Positions 26,001-33,968 are shown, counted from the stretch's first letter. The stretch: 64,000 nucleotides of DNA from Herbiconiux oxytropis (GCF_024979315.1 NZ_JANLCK010000003.1:310001-374000), one strand, 5' to 3'. Numbers and translations: made by a program. Notes: generated by a model not told the origin, from the sequence alone.

Positions 26001-27129
26001 CGTCTGGCTCAGGCTCCTCGGCGCCCGCATCGGGCGCGACGTCGAGGCCTCGACCGTGCTTCTCATCCCCGCCATGACCACGGTGCACGACGGCGCCTTC
26101 CTCGCCGACGACACGCTCGTGGGCGCCTACGAGCTCGGCGGCGGCTGGATGCGCGTGGCGCGCGCCCAGATCGGCGAGCGGGCCTTCCTCGGCAACTCGG
26201 GCATGGCCGCGGCCGGGCACTCCGTGCCGCGGGACGGCCTCGTGGCCGTGCTCTCGGCCGCTCCCCGCAAGGCGAAGGCGGGCTCGTCGTGGCTCGGCTC
26301 CCCGCCCGTGCGCCTCCGCCGCACGGTCAACGCCGCCGACGCGAGCCGCACCTACGCCCCGCCGGCCCGGCTCAAGGTCGCGCGCATCCTGTGGGAGCTC
26401 CTGCGCATCGTGCCGGTCATCGTGACCTGCGCCCTCGGCGTCTCGGTGCTGTTCGTGCTCGCCGCCCTCACCGCGTGGGCGGGGGTGCTCGTGGCGGCAC
26501 TGCTCTCGGGCGTGGTGCTGCTCGCGGCCGGAGCGGTGGCCGCGGCCGTCAGCACCGTGGCCAAGTGGGTGCTGATCGGGCGGATCCGGGCCGGTGAGCA
26601 TCCGCTCTGGTCGTCGTTCGTGTGGCGGAGCGAGGTGTCGGACACCTTCACCGAGATGGTCGCCGCACCCTGGTTCGCCGAGGCCGCCGCCGGCACCCCC
26701 GCCCTCGTCTGGTGGCTGCGGAGCCTCGGTGCGAGGATCGGCCGGGGCGTCTGGATCGACACCTACTGGCTGCCTGAGGCCGACCTCGTGACCCTGGGGG
26801 ACGCCACGACGGTCAACCGCGGATGTGTGGTTCAGACGCATCTGTTCCATGATCGAGTGATGAGCCTCGACACGGTCACCCTCGACGACGGCGCCACGCT
26901 CGGCCCGCACAGCGTCATCCTGCCCGCCGCCCGCATCGCCGCGCAGGGCACCGTGGGGCCCGCCTCGCTCGTGATGCGGGGGGAGCTCGTGCCCGAGGGC
27001 AGCCGCTGGAGCGGCAACCCGATCGGGCCGTGGCGCGAGGTGCGCACCTCCGACTACGGCGCGCACCCGCCGACGCCGGCCGACGCCGGGGCCGGGGCCG
27101 GATCCGCCGTGCGCACGGTGGTCGCGTGA
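23050..27129 (+). CDS. Pls/PosA-type single-module non-ribosomal peptide synthetase (A-T-membrane-LbH)
   Basis: 1359-residue membrane peptide synthetase, by layout like streptomycete epsilon-poly-L-lysine synthetase. Adenylation domain about 25-520: IIFTSGSTGTPKG (178-190), FDAS (229-232), NTYGPTE (317-323), YRSGDLVRYD (400-409), A10 Lys508. Carrier domain with DLGGGSLAA, phosphopantetheine Ser571. About six helices in pairs (around 640-700, 870-950, 1115-1170) alternate with three hexapeptide left-handed beta-helix regions (about 750-860, 985-1080, 1225-1335), the family's C-terminal domain thought to make peptide bonds. No condensation or thioesterase domain, no HHxxxDG. Pocket residues D230 A231 E234 T277 I294 G296 T318 V326 V327 K508 suggest a diamino acid. 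Alternative ATG at 23059. GTGA overlap with the peptidase gene. Confidence 0.88.
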   Translation: MSAMPDSTPHLQPELDRASGAASPRTLIDVLRAATARNPEASALEDAQGALSYRELMARVHATAAELHEAGVRRGDRVGIRMESGRRELYIAILAVLAAGAAYVPVDADDPEERAELVFGEARVAGIITGTGEFAPAETETETAPERAARLFARGEPHASTASLPVVSPPEPEDDAWIIFTSGSTGTPKGVAVTHRSAAAFVDAESQLFLTGEPIGPGDRVLAGLSVAFDASCEEMWLAWAHGACLVPAPRSLVRSGMDLGPWLVTRDITIVSTVPTLAALWPVESLENVRLLIFGGEACPPELGERLASGGREVWNTYGPTEATVVACAAPLGGPGPVRIGLPLEGWTLAVVDGDGARVAPGEVGELIIGGVGLARYLDPEKDAEKYAAMPSLGWERAYRSGDLVRYDPEGLVFQGRADDQVKVGGRRIELGEIESALQGLPGVSGAAVAVRTTGAGNQVLVGYVVAADPASFDRETAVARLREELPAALVPLVAVLEDLPTRTSGKVDKAALPWPLPAGAGSGDASEGEGGFGPDADPMLVRVAGLWTDVLGVPVTDPAANFFDLGGGSLAAAQLVAGLRRIDPGFTVADVYSHPRLGAVAAELSVRVGAADADEADTAGGRASSAPVAETPLRMRVLQTLLGIPLFVLAGLRWLVYLFTATAVLTAVGGFGFLPTVPLWLLIVGLVLFATPFGRMGISVIASRLLLRGLRPGNHPRGGRWHLRLWLAEQIAHQVGAVSLAGAPWINYYARALGARIADDVDLHSLPPVTGMLTVGRGASIEPEVDLSGYWIDGDTVRVGAVRVGAGSTVGARSSLLPGTRIGKRAEIEAGSSVFGRVPSGQRWAGSPARRVGKARDWWPSARPARGSRWLVAYGASSVVMAAVPLIAYASGGAVLAVFLRDSATLGEAAGRAALGLVPGVLVAGVVLAGLVLVLTRLLGLGVSEGVHAVRGRVGWQLWATERLLDLSRTVLFPLYSGLFTPVWLRLLGARIGRDVEASTVLLIPAMTTVHDGAFLADDTLVGAYELGGGWMRVARAQIGERAFLGNSGMAAAGHSVPRDGLVAVLSAAPRKAKAGSSWLGSPPVRLRRTVNAADASRTYAPPARLKVARILWELLRIVPVIVTCALGVSVLFVLAALTAWAGVLVAALLSGVVLLAAGAVAAAVSTVAKWVLIGRIRAGEHPLWSSFVWRSEVSDTFTEMVAAPWFAEAAAGTPALVWWLRSLGARIGRGVWIDTYWLPEADLVTLGDATTVNRGCVVQTHLFHDRVMSLDTVTLDDGATLGPHSVILPAARIAAQGTVGPASLVMRGELVPEGSRWSGNPIGPWREVRTSDYGAHPPTPADAGAGAGSAVRTVVA

Positions 27130-28439
27130 CCGGGCGCGGTGTCGCATTCTCCGGGGATCCCTACACGCCGGGCATCGGCACCTGGTCGTACCGCGTGCAC
27201 TCCTACGACCTCGAGCTCGACTACCGGATCGAGACGAACCGCCTCGACGGCGTCGCCCGGATCAGCGGCGAGGCCGTCGTCGACCTCCCCGCCATCCTGC
27301 TCGACCTCTCGAAGCTCAAGGCCACGAAGGTCCGGCTCGACGGCAGGCGGCTGCAGCGGATCACGCAGAACACGCACACCCTCACCGTGCGGCCGGATGC
27401 ACCCATCCCGGCCGGCACCCGCTTCGAGCTCGAGATCGAGTACGGCGGCAGGCCGGGCCCCCGCAGGAGCGCGTGGGGCCCGATCGGCTGGGAGGAGCTC
27501 GCCGACGGCGTGCTCACGGCCTCGCAGCCCTCGGGTTCGTCGACCTGGTTCCCCTGCAACGACCGGCCGGGCGACAAGGCGAGCTATCGCATCCGCCTCA
27601 CCGCCGACCAGGACTACACCGTGGTCTGCAGCGGCACCCTCACCGAGCAGCGCACCCGGAGCGGGCGCACCACCTGGGTCTACGACCAGCCCCGGCCCAC
27701 GGCCGCCTACCTCGCGACCGTGCAGATCGGGCAGTACCTGCGGCGGACAGACGACTCCGGCGCCGTGCCCGTCGACTACGCGTTCCCGGCCGAGCTCGAG
27801 GGGCGGCTGCGGGCCGACTTCTCGCCGCTGCCGCACATGCTCGACTTCTTCGCGCGGGAGTTCGGCCCGTACCCCTTCGACCGCTACGGCGTGGTCGTGA
27901 CCGCCGACGAGCTCGAGATCCCGCTCGAGGCGCAGGCGATGGCCATCTTCGGGGCCAATCACGTCGACGGCGCGGGCGGATCCGAGCGGCTGATCGCGCA
28001 CGAGCTCGCGCATCAGTGGTTCGGCAACAGCGTGGGCGTGGCGGCCTGGAAGGACATCTGGCTCAATGAGGGCTTCGCCTGCTACGCCGAGTGGCTGTGG
28101 TCGGAGGAGCGCGGCGGGTCACCGGCGGCGCAGCTCGCCCAGGAGCACTACCTGCGGCTGCGGCAGGCGCCGCAGGACCTCGTGATCGGCGAGCCGGGGG
28201 CTGCCTCGATGTTCGACGACCGCGTCTACAAGCGCGGCGCCCTCACGCTGCACTTCCTGCGCGCCGAGATCGGCGACCCCGCGTTCTTCGCGCTGCTGCA
28301 GGCCTGGACGAGCGAGCACGCGCACTCCACGAGCGACACCGCCGCCTTCGTGGCCCTCGCCGAGGAGCACGCGGGCCATCCGCTCGCCGCCTTCTTCGAC
28401 GCCTGGCTGAACCACCCCGCCCTGCCCTCGCTCGCCTGA
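27126..28439 (+). CDS. M1-family zinc metallopeptidase coupled to the Pls-like synthetase
   Basis: 437-residue gluzincin: HELAH (292-296) and Glu315 give the HExxH-x18-E zinc site, and the VYKRGALTLHFLR segment supplies the catalytic Tyr. The exopeptidase GxMEN motif is replaced (LEIPLEAQAMA), seen in some short M1 members. The C-terminal ARM domain of long aminopeptidases is absent. No signal peptide, so cytosolic. GTG start overlaps the synthetase stop (GTGA), tying translation of the two. In epsilon-poly-lysine producers the polymer-degrading enzyme is a zinc aminopeptidase (from memory), so this enzyme may trim or protect against the polymer (inference). Confidence 0.85.
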   Translation: MTGRGVAFSGDPYTPGIGTWSYRVHSYDLELDYRIETNRLDGVARISGEAVVDLPAILLDLSKLKATKVRLDGRRLQRITQNTHTLTVRPDAPIPAGTRFELEIEYGGRPGPRRSAWGPIGWEELADGVLTASQPSGSSTWFPCNDRPGDKASYRIRLTADQDYTVVCSGTLTEQRTRSGRTTWVYDQPRPTAAYLATVQIGQYLRRTDDSGAVPVDYAFPAELEGRLRADFSPLPHMLDFFAREFGPYPFDRYGVVVTADELEIPLEAQAMAIFGANHVDGAGGSERLIAHELAHQWFGNSVGVAAWKDIWLNEGFACYAEWLWSEERGGSPAAQLAQEHYLRLRQAPQDLVIGEPGAASMFDDRVYKRGALTLHFLRAEIGDPAFFALLQAWTSEHAHSTSDTAAFVALAEEHAGHPLAAFFDAWLNHPALPSLA

Positions 28440-28503
28440 TTCGGCTAGTGTCGAGTGGACACGACGTGCCCCGTTCTGGGGCACCCGGATCAAGGAGGAT
28501 CAC

Positions 28504-29724
28504 GTGTCATCGAACAGAGCCGTCGCCTACAAGGGCCCTGGGGTCGTCGAGGTCATCGACATCGACTACCCCGAATTCGAGCTGAAGGACGGACCGGGGG
28601 TGAACCCGGCCAACGTGGGCCGGAAGGTCCCCCACGGCGCCATCCTGCGCACCGTCGCCACCAACATCTGCGGATCGGACCAGCACATGGTGCGCGGTCG
28701 CACCACCGCGCCCTCCGACCTCGTGCTCGGCCACGAGATCACCGGCGAGGTGGTGGAGGTCGGTCCCGACGTGGAGTTCGTGAAGGTGGGCGACATCGTC
28801 TCGGTGCCGTTCAACATCGCCTGCGGCCGCTGTCGCAACTGCAAGGAGCGCAAGACCGGCATCTGCCTGAACGTGAACCCGGATCGCCCCGGCAGCGCCT
28901 ACGGCTACGTCGACATGGGCGGCTGGGTCGGCGGGCAGGCCGAGTTCGTGCTCGTGCCCTACGCCGACTGGAACCTGCTGGTGTTCCCGGACCGCGACCA
29001 GGCGCTCGAGAAGGTCATGGATCTCACGATGCTCTCGGACATCTTCCCGACCGGCTTCCACGGAGCCGTCACCGCGGGTGTCGGCGTCGGCTCCACGGTG
29101 TACGTCGCGGGAGCGGGCCCCGTGGGCCTCGCTGCCGCGACCGGTGCCATGCTGCTGGGTGCCGCCGCCGTGATCGTGGGCGACATGAACGAGGAGCGGC
29201 TGGCCCAGGCGCGCAGCTTCGGCTGCGAGACGATCGACCTCACGAAGGGCGACCCGGCCGAGCAGATCGAGCAGATCCTCGGCGTGCCCGAGGTCGACTG
29301 CGGCGTGGACGCCGTGGGCTTCGAGGCGCGAGGGCACGGCGGCGACTCGGGGCACGAGGCCCCGGCCACGGTGCTGAACTCGCTCATGGACATCACGGCC
29401 GCGGGTGGTGCCCTCGGCATCCCGGGCCTCTACGTCACGGGTGACCCGGGCGGCATCGACGACGCCGCCAAGAAGGGCGCGCTCTCGCTCAGCCTCGGCA
29501 CGGGCTGGGCGAAGTCGCTCTCGTTCACCACCGGGCAGTGCCCCGTGATGAAGTACAACCGCGGGCTCATGATGGCGATCCTGCACGACAGGGTGCACAT
29601 CGCGAAGAACGTCAACGCCACGGCGATCACGCTCGAGGATGCGCCGCGCGGCTACGCGGAGTTCGACGCGGGAGCCGCGCAGAAGTACGTGCTGAACCCC
29701 AACGGGTACCTCGACGCCGCGTAG
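28504..29724 (+). CDS. fdhA: glutathione-independent formaldehyde dehydrogenase-like zinc enzyme
   Basis: 406-residue zinc medium-chain dehydrogenase of the FdhA type (Pseudomonas formaldehyde dismutase/dehydrogenase, about 400 residues). Catalytic zinc ligands Cys56 (NICGSDQH) and His77-Glu78 (GHEITGEV). Structural zinc cysteines 107, 110, 113 and 121 (CGRCRNCKERKTGIC). Rossmann motif GAGPVGLAAA. The insert around AYGYVDMGGWVGGQAEFVLV is typical. GTG start with AAGGAGG 5 bases upstream. It oxidises formaldehyde or other short aldehydes with tightly bound NAD. It is probably a separate unit from the synthetase locus it interrupts. Confidence 0.85.
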   Translation: MSSNRAVAYKGPGVVEVIDIDYPEFELKDGPGVNPANVGRKVPHGAILRTVATNICGSDQHMVRGRTTAPSDLVLGHEITGEVVEVGPDVEFVKVGDIVSVPFNIACGRCRNCKERKTGICLNVNPDRPGSAYGYVDMGGWVGGQAEFVLVPYADWNLLVFPDRDQALEKVMDLTMLSDIFPTGFHGAVTAGVGVGSTVYVAGAGPVGLAAATGAMLLGAAAVIVGDMNEERLAQARSFGCETIDLTKGDPAEQIEQILGVPEVDCGVDAVGFEARGHGGDSGHEAPATVLNSLMDITAAGGALGIPGLYVTGDPGGIDDAAKKGALSLSLGTGWAKSLSFTTGQCPVMKYNRGLMMAILHDRVHIAKNVNATAITLEDAPRGYAEFDAGAAQKYVLNPNGYLDAA

Positions 29725-29766
29725 GCGTTCCGGCGGGTTCTGCCGGGTTTCGGCGGGTCCCGTCCG

Positions 29767-30543
29767 CTACCGGCGGGCGGCGTGCTCGAGCTCGGCGAGC
29801 TCGAGGCGCCGCCAGCTGGTGAGCGGCACCACGGGCTTCTTCTTGAGGGCGCCCGCCAGGCGCACCGCCACGCTCGCGCGGAGGGCGGGGTCGAGCCGCA
29901 GGTCGGCCACGGCGTACTCGCCGGCCTCGGCGTCGCGGCCCGCCGTGGCCTCGATCGCGCCGTCGCGCGTGCGGATGAGCACGTCGGCCGGGTCGAGCGC
30001 GAGGCCGCGGCCGTCGGCCTTGACGACCGCCTCGAGGCGGGTCCAGTGCTGGATGGGCTCCCACTGCCGGCCGGCGGGCCGCGACGCCGTGGGCACGAGG
30101 GCCGTGACGGCCGCGAGCTGCTCGACCGTGGCATCCGCCGCCTCGATGTCGATGCCCACGGGCCCGCGCCAGGTGGCGGCGACCGCCACGCCTGCGGGGG
30201 AGTGGGCCACGCTCACGCTGATCGGGCGGCCCTTCGGTGAGGCGAGCGCGAGCTGCGGGCGGCCGTGCGGTCCGCCGCACACCGCGCAGTGCGCCGTGAC
30301 CACCAGGTCGACCGGATGCACGGGGTCGCCACCGCGGGCGAGCGCGTGCTCCGAGACGAGCTCGGCGGCGAGCACCCGGAGGGCTGCGCGGCCGACCACG
30401 AAGCGCGTGGCCGCCGCCTCGTCCGTGGTGGCCGCACGGCGCATCCGCTCGTCGTCGCCGAGGAACGGGGCGAGGGCCTCGACGTCGGCTGGGCCCGTGC
30501 CCGCCGGCAACGGGGTCCAGCGCACGTGCACCCGGGGGGTCAT
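29767..30543 (-). CDS. 4'-phosphopantetheinyl transferase (Sfp type)
   Basis: Transfers phosphopantetheine from CoA to the carrier Ser of peptide or polyketide synthases. 258 residues, Sfp-like length. Signatures: FVVGRAALR (substrate segment), SVSVAHSPAGVAVA, GPVGIDIEA (Mg-binding Asp/Glu) and WTRLEAVVKADGRGL (WTxxEAxxKA). Four cysteine/histidine residues (TAHCAVCGGPHG) are usual in this actinobacterial branch. Overlaps the polyphosphate kinase gene by ATGA. It is the only such enzyme in the window and lies 2.6 kb from the Pls-like carrier domain, its probable client. Confidence 0.88.
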   Translation of the reverse strand: MTPRVHVRWTPLPAGTGPADVEALAPFLGDDERMRRAATTDEAAATRFVVGRAALRVLAAELVSEHALARGGDPVHPVDLVVTAHCAVCGGPHGRPQLALASPKGRPISVSVAHSPAGVAVAATWRGPVGIDIEAADATVEQLAAVTALVPTASRPAGRQWEPIQHWTRLEAVVKADGRGLALDPADVLIRTRDGAIEATAGRDAEAGEYAVADLRLDPALRASVAVRLAGALKKKPVVPLTSWRRLELAELEHAARR

Positions 30544-31460
30544 CGGGCCGGCCGCTGCTCGCCGCGCTCGTAGATGTCGGCGGCAGACCCGACGATCTTC
30601 GTGTCGGTCTCGCCGACGACCTCCACGTCTTTGTCGTCGTAGTCGAAGCGGTTGAGCACGAAGCGCATGGCCTCGAGTCGTGCGCGCTTCTTGTCGTTCG
30701 ACTTCACGACGGTCCAGGGCGCATCGGCGGTGTCGGTGGCCTCGAACATGGCCTCCTTGGCCCGGGTGTAGCGGTTCCACTTGTCGAGCGACTCGAGGTC
30801 CATGGGCGAGAGCTTCCACTGCCGCACCGGATCGACCATGCGGATGGCGAAGCGCGTGCGCTGCTCCTCGGCCGAGACCGAGAACCAGAACTTCACGAGG
30901 TCTATGCCGTCGCCCGCGAGCATCGACTCGAACAGCGGCACCTGGCGGATGAACTCGTCGTACTGCGCATCGGTGCAGAAGCCCATGACGCGCTCGACGC
31001 CCGCCCGGTTGTACCAGGAGCGGTCGAACAGCACCATCTCGCCGGCCGCCGGGAGGTGGGCGACGTAGCGCTGGAAGTACCACTCGGTCGACTCGCGCTC
31101 CGTGGGCTTCTCGAGCGCCACCACGCGCGCGCCGCGGGGGTTGAGGTGCTCGGTGAAGCGCTTGATCGTGCCGCCCTTGCCTGCGGCATCACGGCCCTCG
31201 AACACCACCACGAGGCGGCGGCCGCCGCGCTTGATCCAGTTCTGGAGCTTGAGGAGCTCGATCTGCAGGAGGCGCTTGGAGGCCTCGTACTCGGTGCGGC
31301 TCATCCGCTCGTCGTAGGGGTAGCCCTCGCGCCAGGTGTCGACGAGGCTGCCGTCGGTGCGCACGAGCACGGGGTCGTCATCGTCGTCGTCGAGCACCGT
31401 GAAGCCGAGGAGGTCGTCGAGTTCCGCCGGAACAGGCCGGCCGCTGAAGAGGGTCGTCAC
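30540..31460 (-). CDS. ppk2: polyphosphate kinase 2 (PPK2)
   Basis: Uses polyphosphate to phosphorylate ADP or GDP (class I PPK2), 306 residues. Walker A EGRDAAGKGG (88-97), Walker B FDRSWYNR (145-152, Asp146), lid WKLSPMDLESLDKWNRYTRA, and WYFQRYVAHLP. An acidic run (LDDDDDDP) lies in the N terminus. Its stop overlaps the phosphopantetheinyl transferase start, a pairing that suggests shared control. A role in feeding ATP to polymer synthesis is speculative. Confidence 0.9.
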   Translation of the reverse strand: MTTLFSGRPVPAELDDLLGFTVLDDDDDDPVLVRTDGSLVDTWREGYPYDERMSRTEYEASKRLLQIELLKLQNWIKRGGRRLVVVFEGRDAAGKGGTIKRFTEHLNPRGARVVALEKPTERESTEWYFQRYVAHLPAAGEMVLFDRSWYNRAGVERVMGFCTDAQYDEFIRQVPLFESMLAGDGIDLVKFWFSVSAEEQRTRFAIRMVDPVRQWKLSPMDLESLDKWNRYTRAKEAMFEATDTADAPWTVVKSNDKKRARLEAMRFVLNRFDYDDKDVEVVGETDTKIVGSAADIYERGEQRPAR

Positions 31461-31484
31461 AGCGGGTACGGTAGCGGCCGGAGG

Positions 31485-32540
31485 TTAACGGCGGGTGCCG
31501 CGGGTGGGCGGCAGCGGCGCCCGGGTGCGGAGGCCGGCTCGGCGGCCCCACCAGATGCTGAAGAAGGCCGCGCCGAGCACGAGGGCCATCGGCAGGAGCA
31601 TGAACGGGCCCGCGGTGCCCGCGCCGCGCTCGAAGACCTGATCCGTCTGGCTCATCAGGGCGGTGGGGATGAGGAGCAGCAGGTTGTTCACGGCGTGCAC
31701 CAGCACGGGCGCCTCGAGACCGCCGGTGCCGCGGGCGGCGATCGAGGCCGCGGCGCCGAAGACGAAGTAGTAGGCGATGAGCCAGGGGTCGCCCGCCACA
31801 TGGGCGAGCGAGAACAGGCCGCCCGAGACCAGCGTGCCCACCACGAAGGCCGCGATCGGGTTGCGGAACCAGGAGCCGACCGAGCGCTGGATGAGACCGC
31901 GCGCGCCGAACTCCTCGCCCGCCGACTGCAGCGGGGTCGTGAAGACCACGACGAGCACCATGGCGATGACGGTGCCCGTGAGCGCGATCGGCTCGATCGG
32001 GCCGAGGGCGACCGAGATGCCCACGTAGACGATCCAGACGGGCACGATCACGAGGGCCAGCCGGCCGAACCAGCGCCACCGGAAGCGGCCCTCGACCGAG
32101 CTCAGCCAGCGCGGCCGCACGCCGAAGAGCGCCCACTGGATGAGCATGGAGAGCGGCCAGAGGCTCGCGAGCGCGAGGTTGTTCGCGAGCATCAGTGCGG
32201 GGGTGAGCTGGGTGAGGGCGGCGCCTGTGGTGAGGTTGTCGACGGTGTAGCTGCCCACGGCGAGGTCGATCAGCATGGCGACGAGGCCGAACACGATCGA
32301 GGCGACGAAGTAGGCGACCACGAGCAGCGCGATCGAGACCGCGCCGCGCCACCAGGCGGGTGCGGCGCGCAGCGCATGGTCGTAGGTGAACTCGGCGCTC
32401 GCGGCGGCCGGCCCGGGAGCCGGTGCGTCCTTGAGCACAGGTGCCGGCTCGCTGCCGGGTGCGGCGGCGTGAGTTGCCGCACCCGGTGCCCCGGGTGCGG
32501 TGGGAGGCCAGGGCGGGGTCGTGGGTGACGAGTCGCTCAT
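31485..32540 (-). CDS. CPBP-family intramembrane glutamic protease
   Basis: 351-residue membrane protein with a Pro/Ala-rich cytosolic N terminus (1-50) and about eight helices. Abi/CPBP motifs: EEFGARG (209-215; Glu209, Glu210, Arg214), FSLAH (243-247) and HAVNN (282-286). This matches Rce1-like CAAX prenyl-protease relatives; bacterial members have roles in bacteriocin immunity or protein scaffolding. Single gene between PPK2 (25 bp away) and a hairpin region. Confidence 0.85.
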   Translation of the reverse strand: MSDSSPTTPPWPPTAPGAPGAATHAAAPGSEPAPVLKDAPAPGPAAASAEFTYDHALRAAPAWWRGAVSIALLVVAYFVASIVFGLVAMLIDLAVGSYTVDNLTTGAALTQLTPALMLANNLALASLWPLSMLIQWALFGVRPRWLSSVEGRFRWRWFGRLALVIVPVWIVYVGISVALGPIEPIALTGTVIAMVLVVVFTTPLQSAGEEFGARGLIQRSVGSWFRNPIAAFVVGTLVSGGLFSLAHVAGDPWLIAYYFVFGAAASIAARGTGGLEAPVLVHAVNNLLLLIPTALMSQTDQVFERGAGTAGPFMLLPMALVLGAAFFSIWWGRRAGLRTRAPLPPTRGTRR

Positions 32541-32622
32541 GCCTCCAGGCTAGGCGCGCTGCGCCCCCGACGCCTCCGCCCGACGACGGAGCCCCCTCCG
32601 CCGCGCGGCGGGCCGTCCGCCT

Positions 32623-32655
32623 CGCCGACTTGACACAAGATGTGCCAAGTCGGCG
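32623..32655. terminator. long intergenic hairpin after the FBP gene
   Basis: CGCCGACTTG (32623-32632) pairs with CAAGTCGGCG (32646-32655). Inside, CACA/TGTG pair across a 3-base loop after one mismatch. A further GACTT-CT-GTCAAGTC lies at about 32667-32681. Located 40 bp after the FBP gene stop (reading leftwards), so probably its terminator; it may also belong to a repeated palindrome family. Confidence 0.6.
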
Positions 32656-32694
32656 GTCTTGGGCGTGACTTCTGTCAAGTCGCGGGGCGGGTGG

Positions 32695-33252
32695 CTAGGA
32701 CGTGGGGGGTGCGGCCGGGTCGAGGACAGCGCGAGCGAAGGCCGCGACGCGGGTGCGGAGGCTCGCGATGCGGTCGGTGCGCGCGGCCTCCACGTCGAAG
32801 CCGACGTAGGCGGTGGCCGGGAGCTTGCGCACGTTGGTCGAGCACTCGAAGCTCGAGCACACGAGGCTCGCGATCGTGTTGCCGTTCCGGCCCGCGGGGC
32901 CGGAACGGCGCGCGCTGAAGAGCACCACGTCGTTGGGCAGCTGCACGTCCTGGCAGAGGGAGCACTGGGCGCGCGTGCGGGGGCTCGCCTCGGCCTGCTT
33001 GAGCATGACGCCGATGAGCTCGGGCACACCGGCGCTCCCGGTCGAGCCGGGGCCGGCACCGTCGTCGCCGTCCGGGCCGACGGGCACGACGGCGTAGGCG
33101 CGCCGGGCTATCCGGCGGTCACGCCAGCCGAGGTAGTCGAGCCGGGCGAAGTCGAGGGTCTCGAATCCGTCCGGCAGAGTGAGGTCGCTGAGCTCCTTGC
33201 GCGAGGTGTTCACGAAGGAGGCGCGGAGGGTCTTCTCGTCGAGGGGTTGCAT
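32695..33252 (-). CDS. FBP treble-clef zinc-finger protein (EF-G-binding type)
   Basis: 185-residue protein with an N-terminal segment RASFVNTSRKELSDLTLP and a C-terminal treble-clef zinc finger (CSLCQDV and CSSFECS cysteines). These are the features of the actinobacterial FBP domain related to FusB-type elongation-factor-G-binding proteins. Start ATG 33252 (MQPLDEKTLR) was chosen over the longer frame because the family begins there. It may rescue EF-G at ribosomes (family knowledge). Two hairpin-forming stretches lie in the 219-bp gap upstream (33253-33471); nothing else is visible there. Confidence 0.8.
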   Translation of the reverse strand: MQPLDEKTLRASFVNTSRKELSDLTLPDGFETLDFARLDYLGWRDRRIARRAYAVVPVGPDGDDGAGPGSTGSAGVPELIGVMLKQAEASPRTRAQCSLCQDVQLPNDVVLFSARRSGPAGRNGNTIASLVCSSFECSTNVRKLPATAYVGFDVEAARTDRIASLRTRVAAFARAVLDPAAPPTS

Positions 33253-33477
33253 GGGTGTCCGATCGGTCGTGCCCGTGCGGCGCCGCGTCGGCGGGGCCAC
33301 GGGCGAAAAGAGAGGGGGATGCGGGGTGGGGAGGGCTCTACCTGCCACCGGCGAAAGCGCCGCCGGTGACCTCCTGACGCCCCGAGGGCACCGCATCCGA
33401 TCGAAGACTCACCCCTCCACGATACGTCCGATGACGGCGGGAGCGCATCTTCGGCCGTCGGGACGTACCGTGTGAGC

Positions 33478-33963
33478 ATGAGTGATGAGACGACATCCGG
33501 ATCGGCCTCGCCCGCGGCACCCCGCGTGAAGCAGCTGCGGCTGGTGGTGGAGGCGGAGGACTTCGAGGCCGCGCTCGCGTTCTACCGCGACGTTCTGGGG
33601 CTCGAGCCGCAGGCGGCGTTCGAGGGCGAGGGCGGGGCGCAGGTCGCCATCCTGCACGCGGGAGCCGCGACGCTCGAGCTCGCGAACCCGGCGCAGGTGC
33701 GCATGATCGACGGGATCGAGACCGAAGGCGGCCGGAGCGACCGGCTGCGCGTGGCGTTCGAGGTCGACGACGCGGTGGAGGCGACCGAGCGGCTCGTGGC
33801 CGGCGGCGCCGAGCTCGAGGCGGAGCCTCGCGAGACGCCCTGGCGCTCGCTCAACGCGCGACTGCGGGGGCCGGCGGGGCTGCAGGTGAGCCTTTTCCAG
33901 GAGCTCGAGCCGCTCGAGGAGCGCACCGCCCGCGACGGCTTCCAGCCGGGGACGACCGAGTAA
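33478..33963 (+). CDS. VOC-superfamily (glyoxalase/bleomycin-resistance fold) protein
   Basis: 161 residues with one VOC beta-alpha-beta-beta-beta repeat: VKQLRLVVEAEDFEAALAFY, DVLGLEP, VAILHAGAATLELAN and RVAFEVDDAVEATERLVAGG. Metal-binding residues cannot be assigned confidently. A GTG two codons upstream (33472) is an alternative start. Monocistronic, followed by a hairpin element; the specific reaction is unknown. Confidence 0.8.
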   Translation: MSDETTSGSASPAAPRVKQLRLVVEAEDFEAALAFYRDVLGLEPQAAFEGEGGAQVAILHAGAATLELANPAQVRMIDGIETEGGRSDRLRVAFEVDDAVEATERLVAGGAELEAEPRETPWRSLNARLRGPAGLQVSLFQELEPLEERTARDGFQPGTTE

Positions 33964-33968
33964 CGGTG

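Noticed and set aside
25150-27147. Minus-strand open frame of 665 codons opposite the Pls-like gene
   Set aside because: Arg/Gly/His-rich shadow translation without motifs; the plus strand carries clear synthetase domains.
33340-33420. Hairpin-rich leader upstream of the FBP gene as a riboswitch
   Set aside because: Only a simple CACCGGCG/CGCCGGTG stem is visible; no aptamer core that I know.
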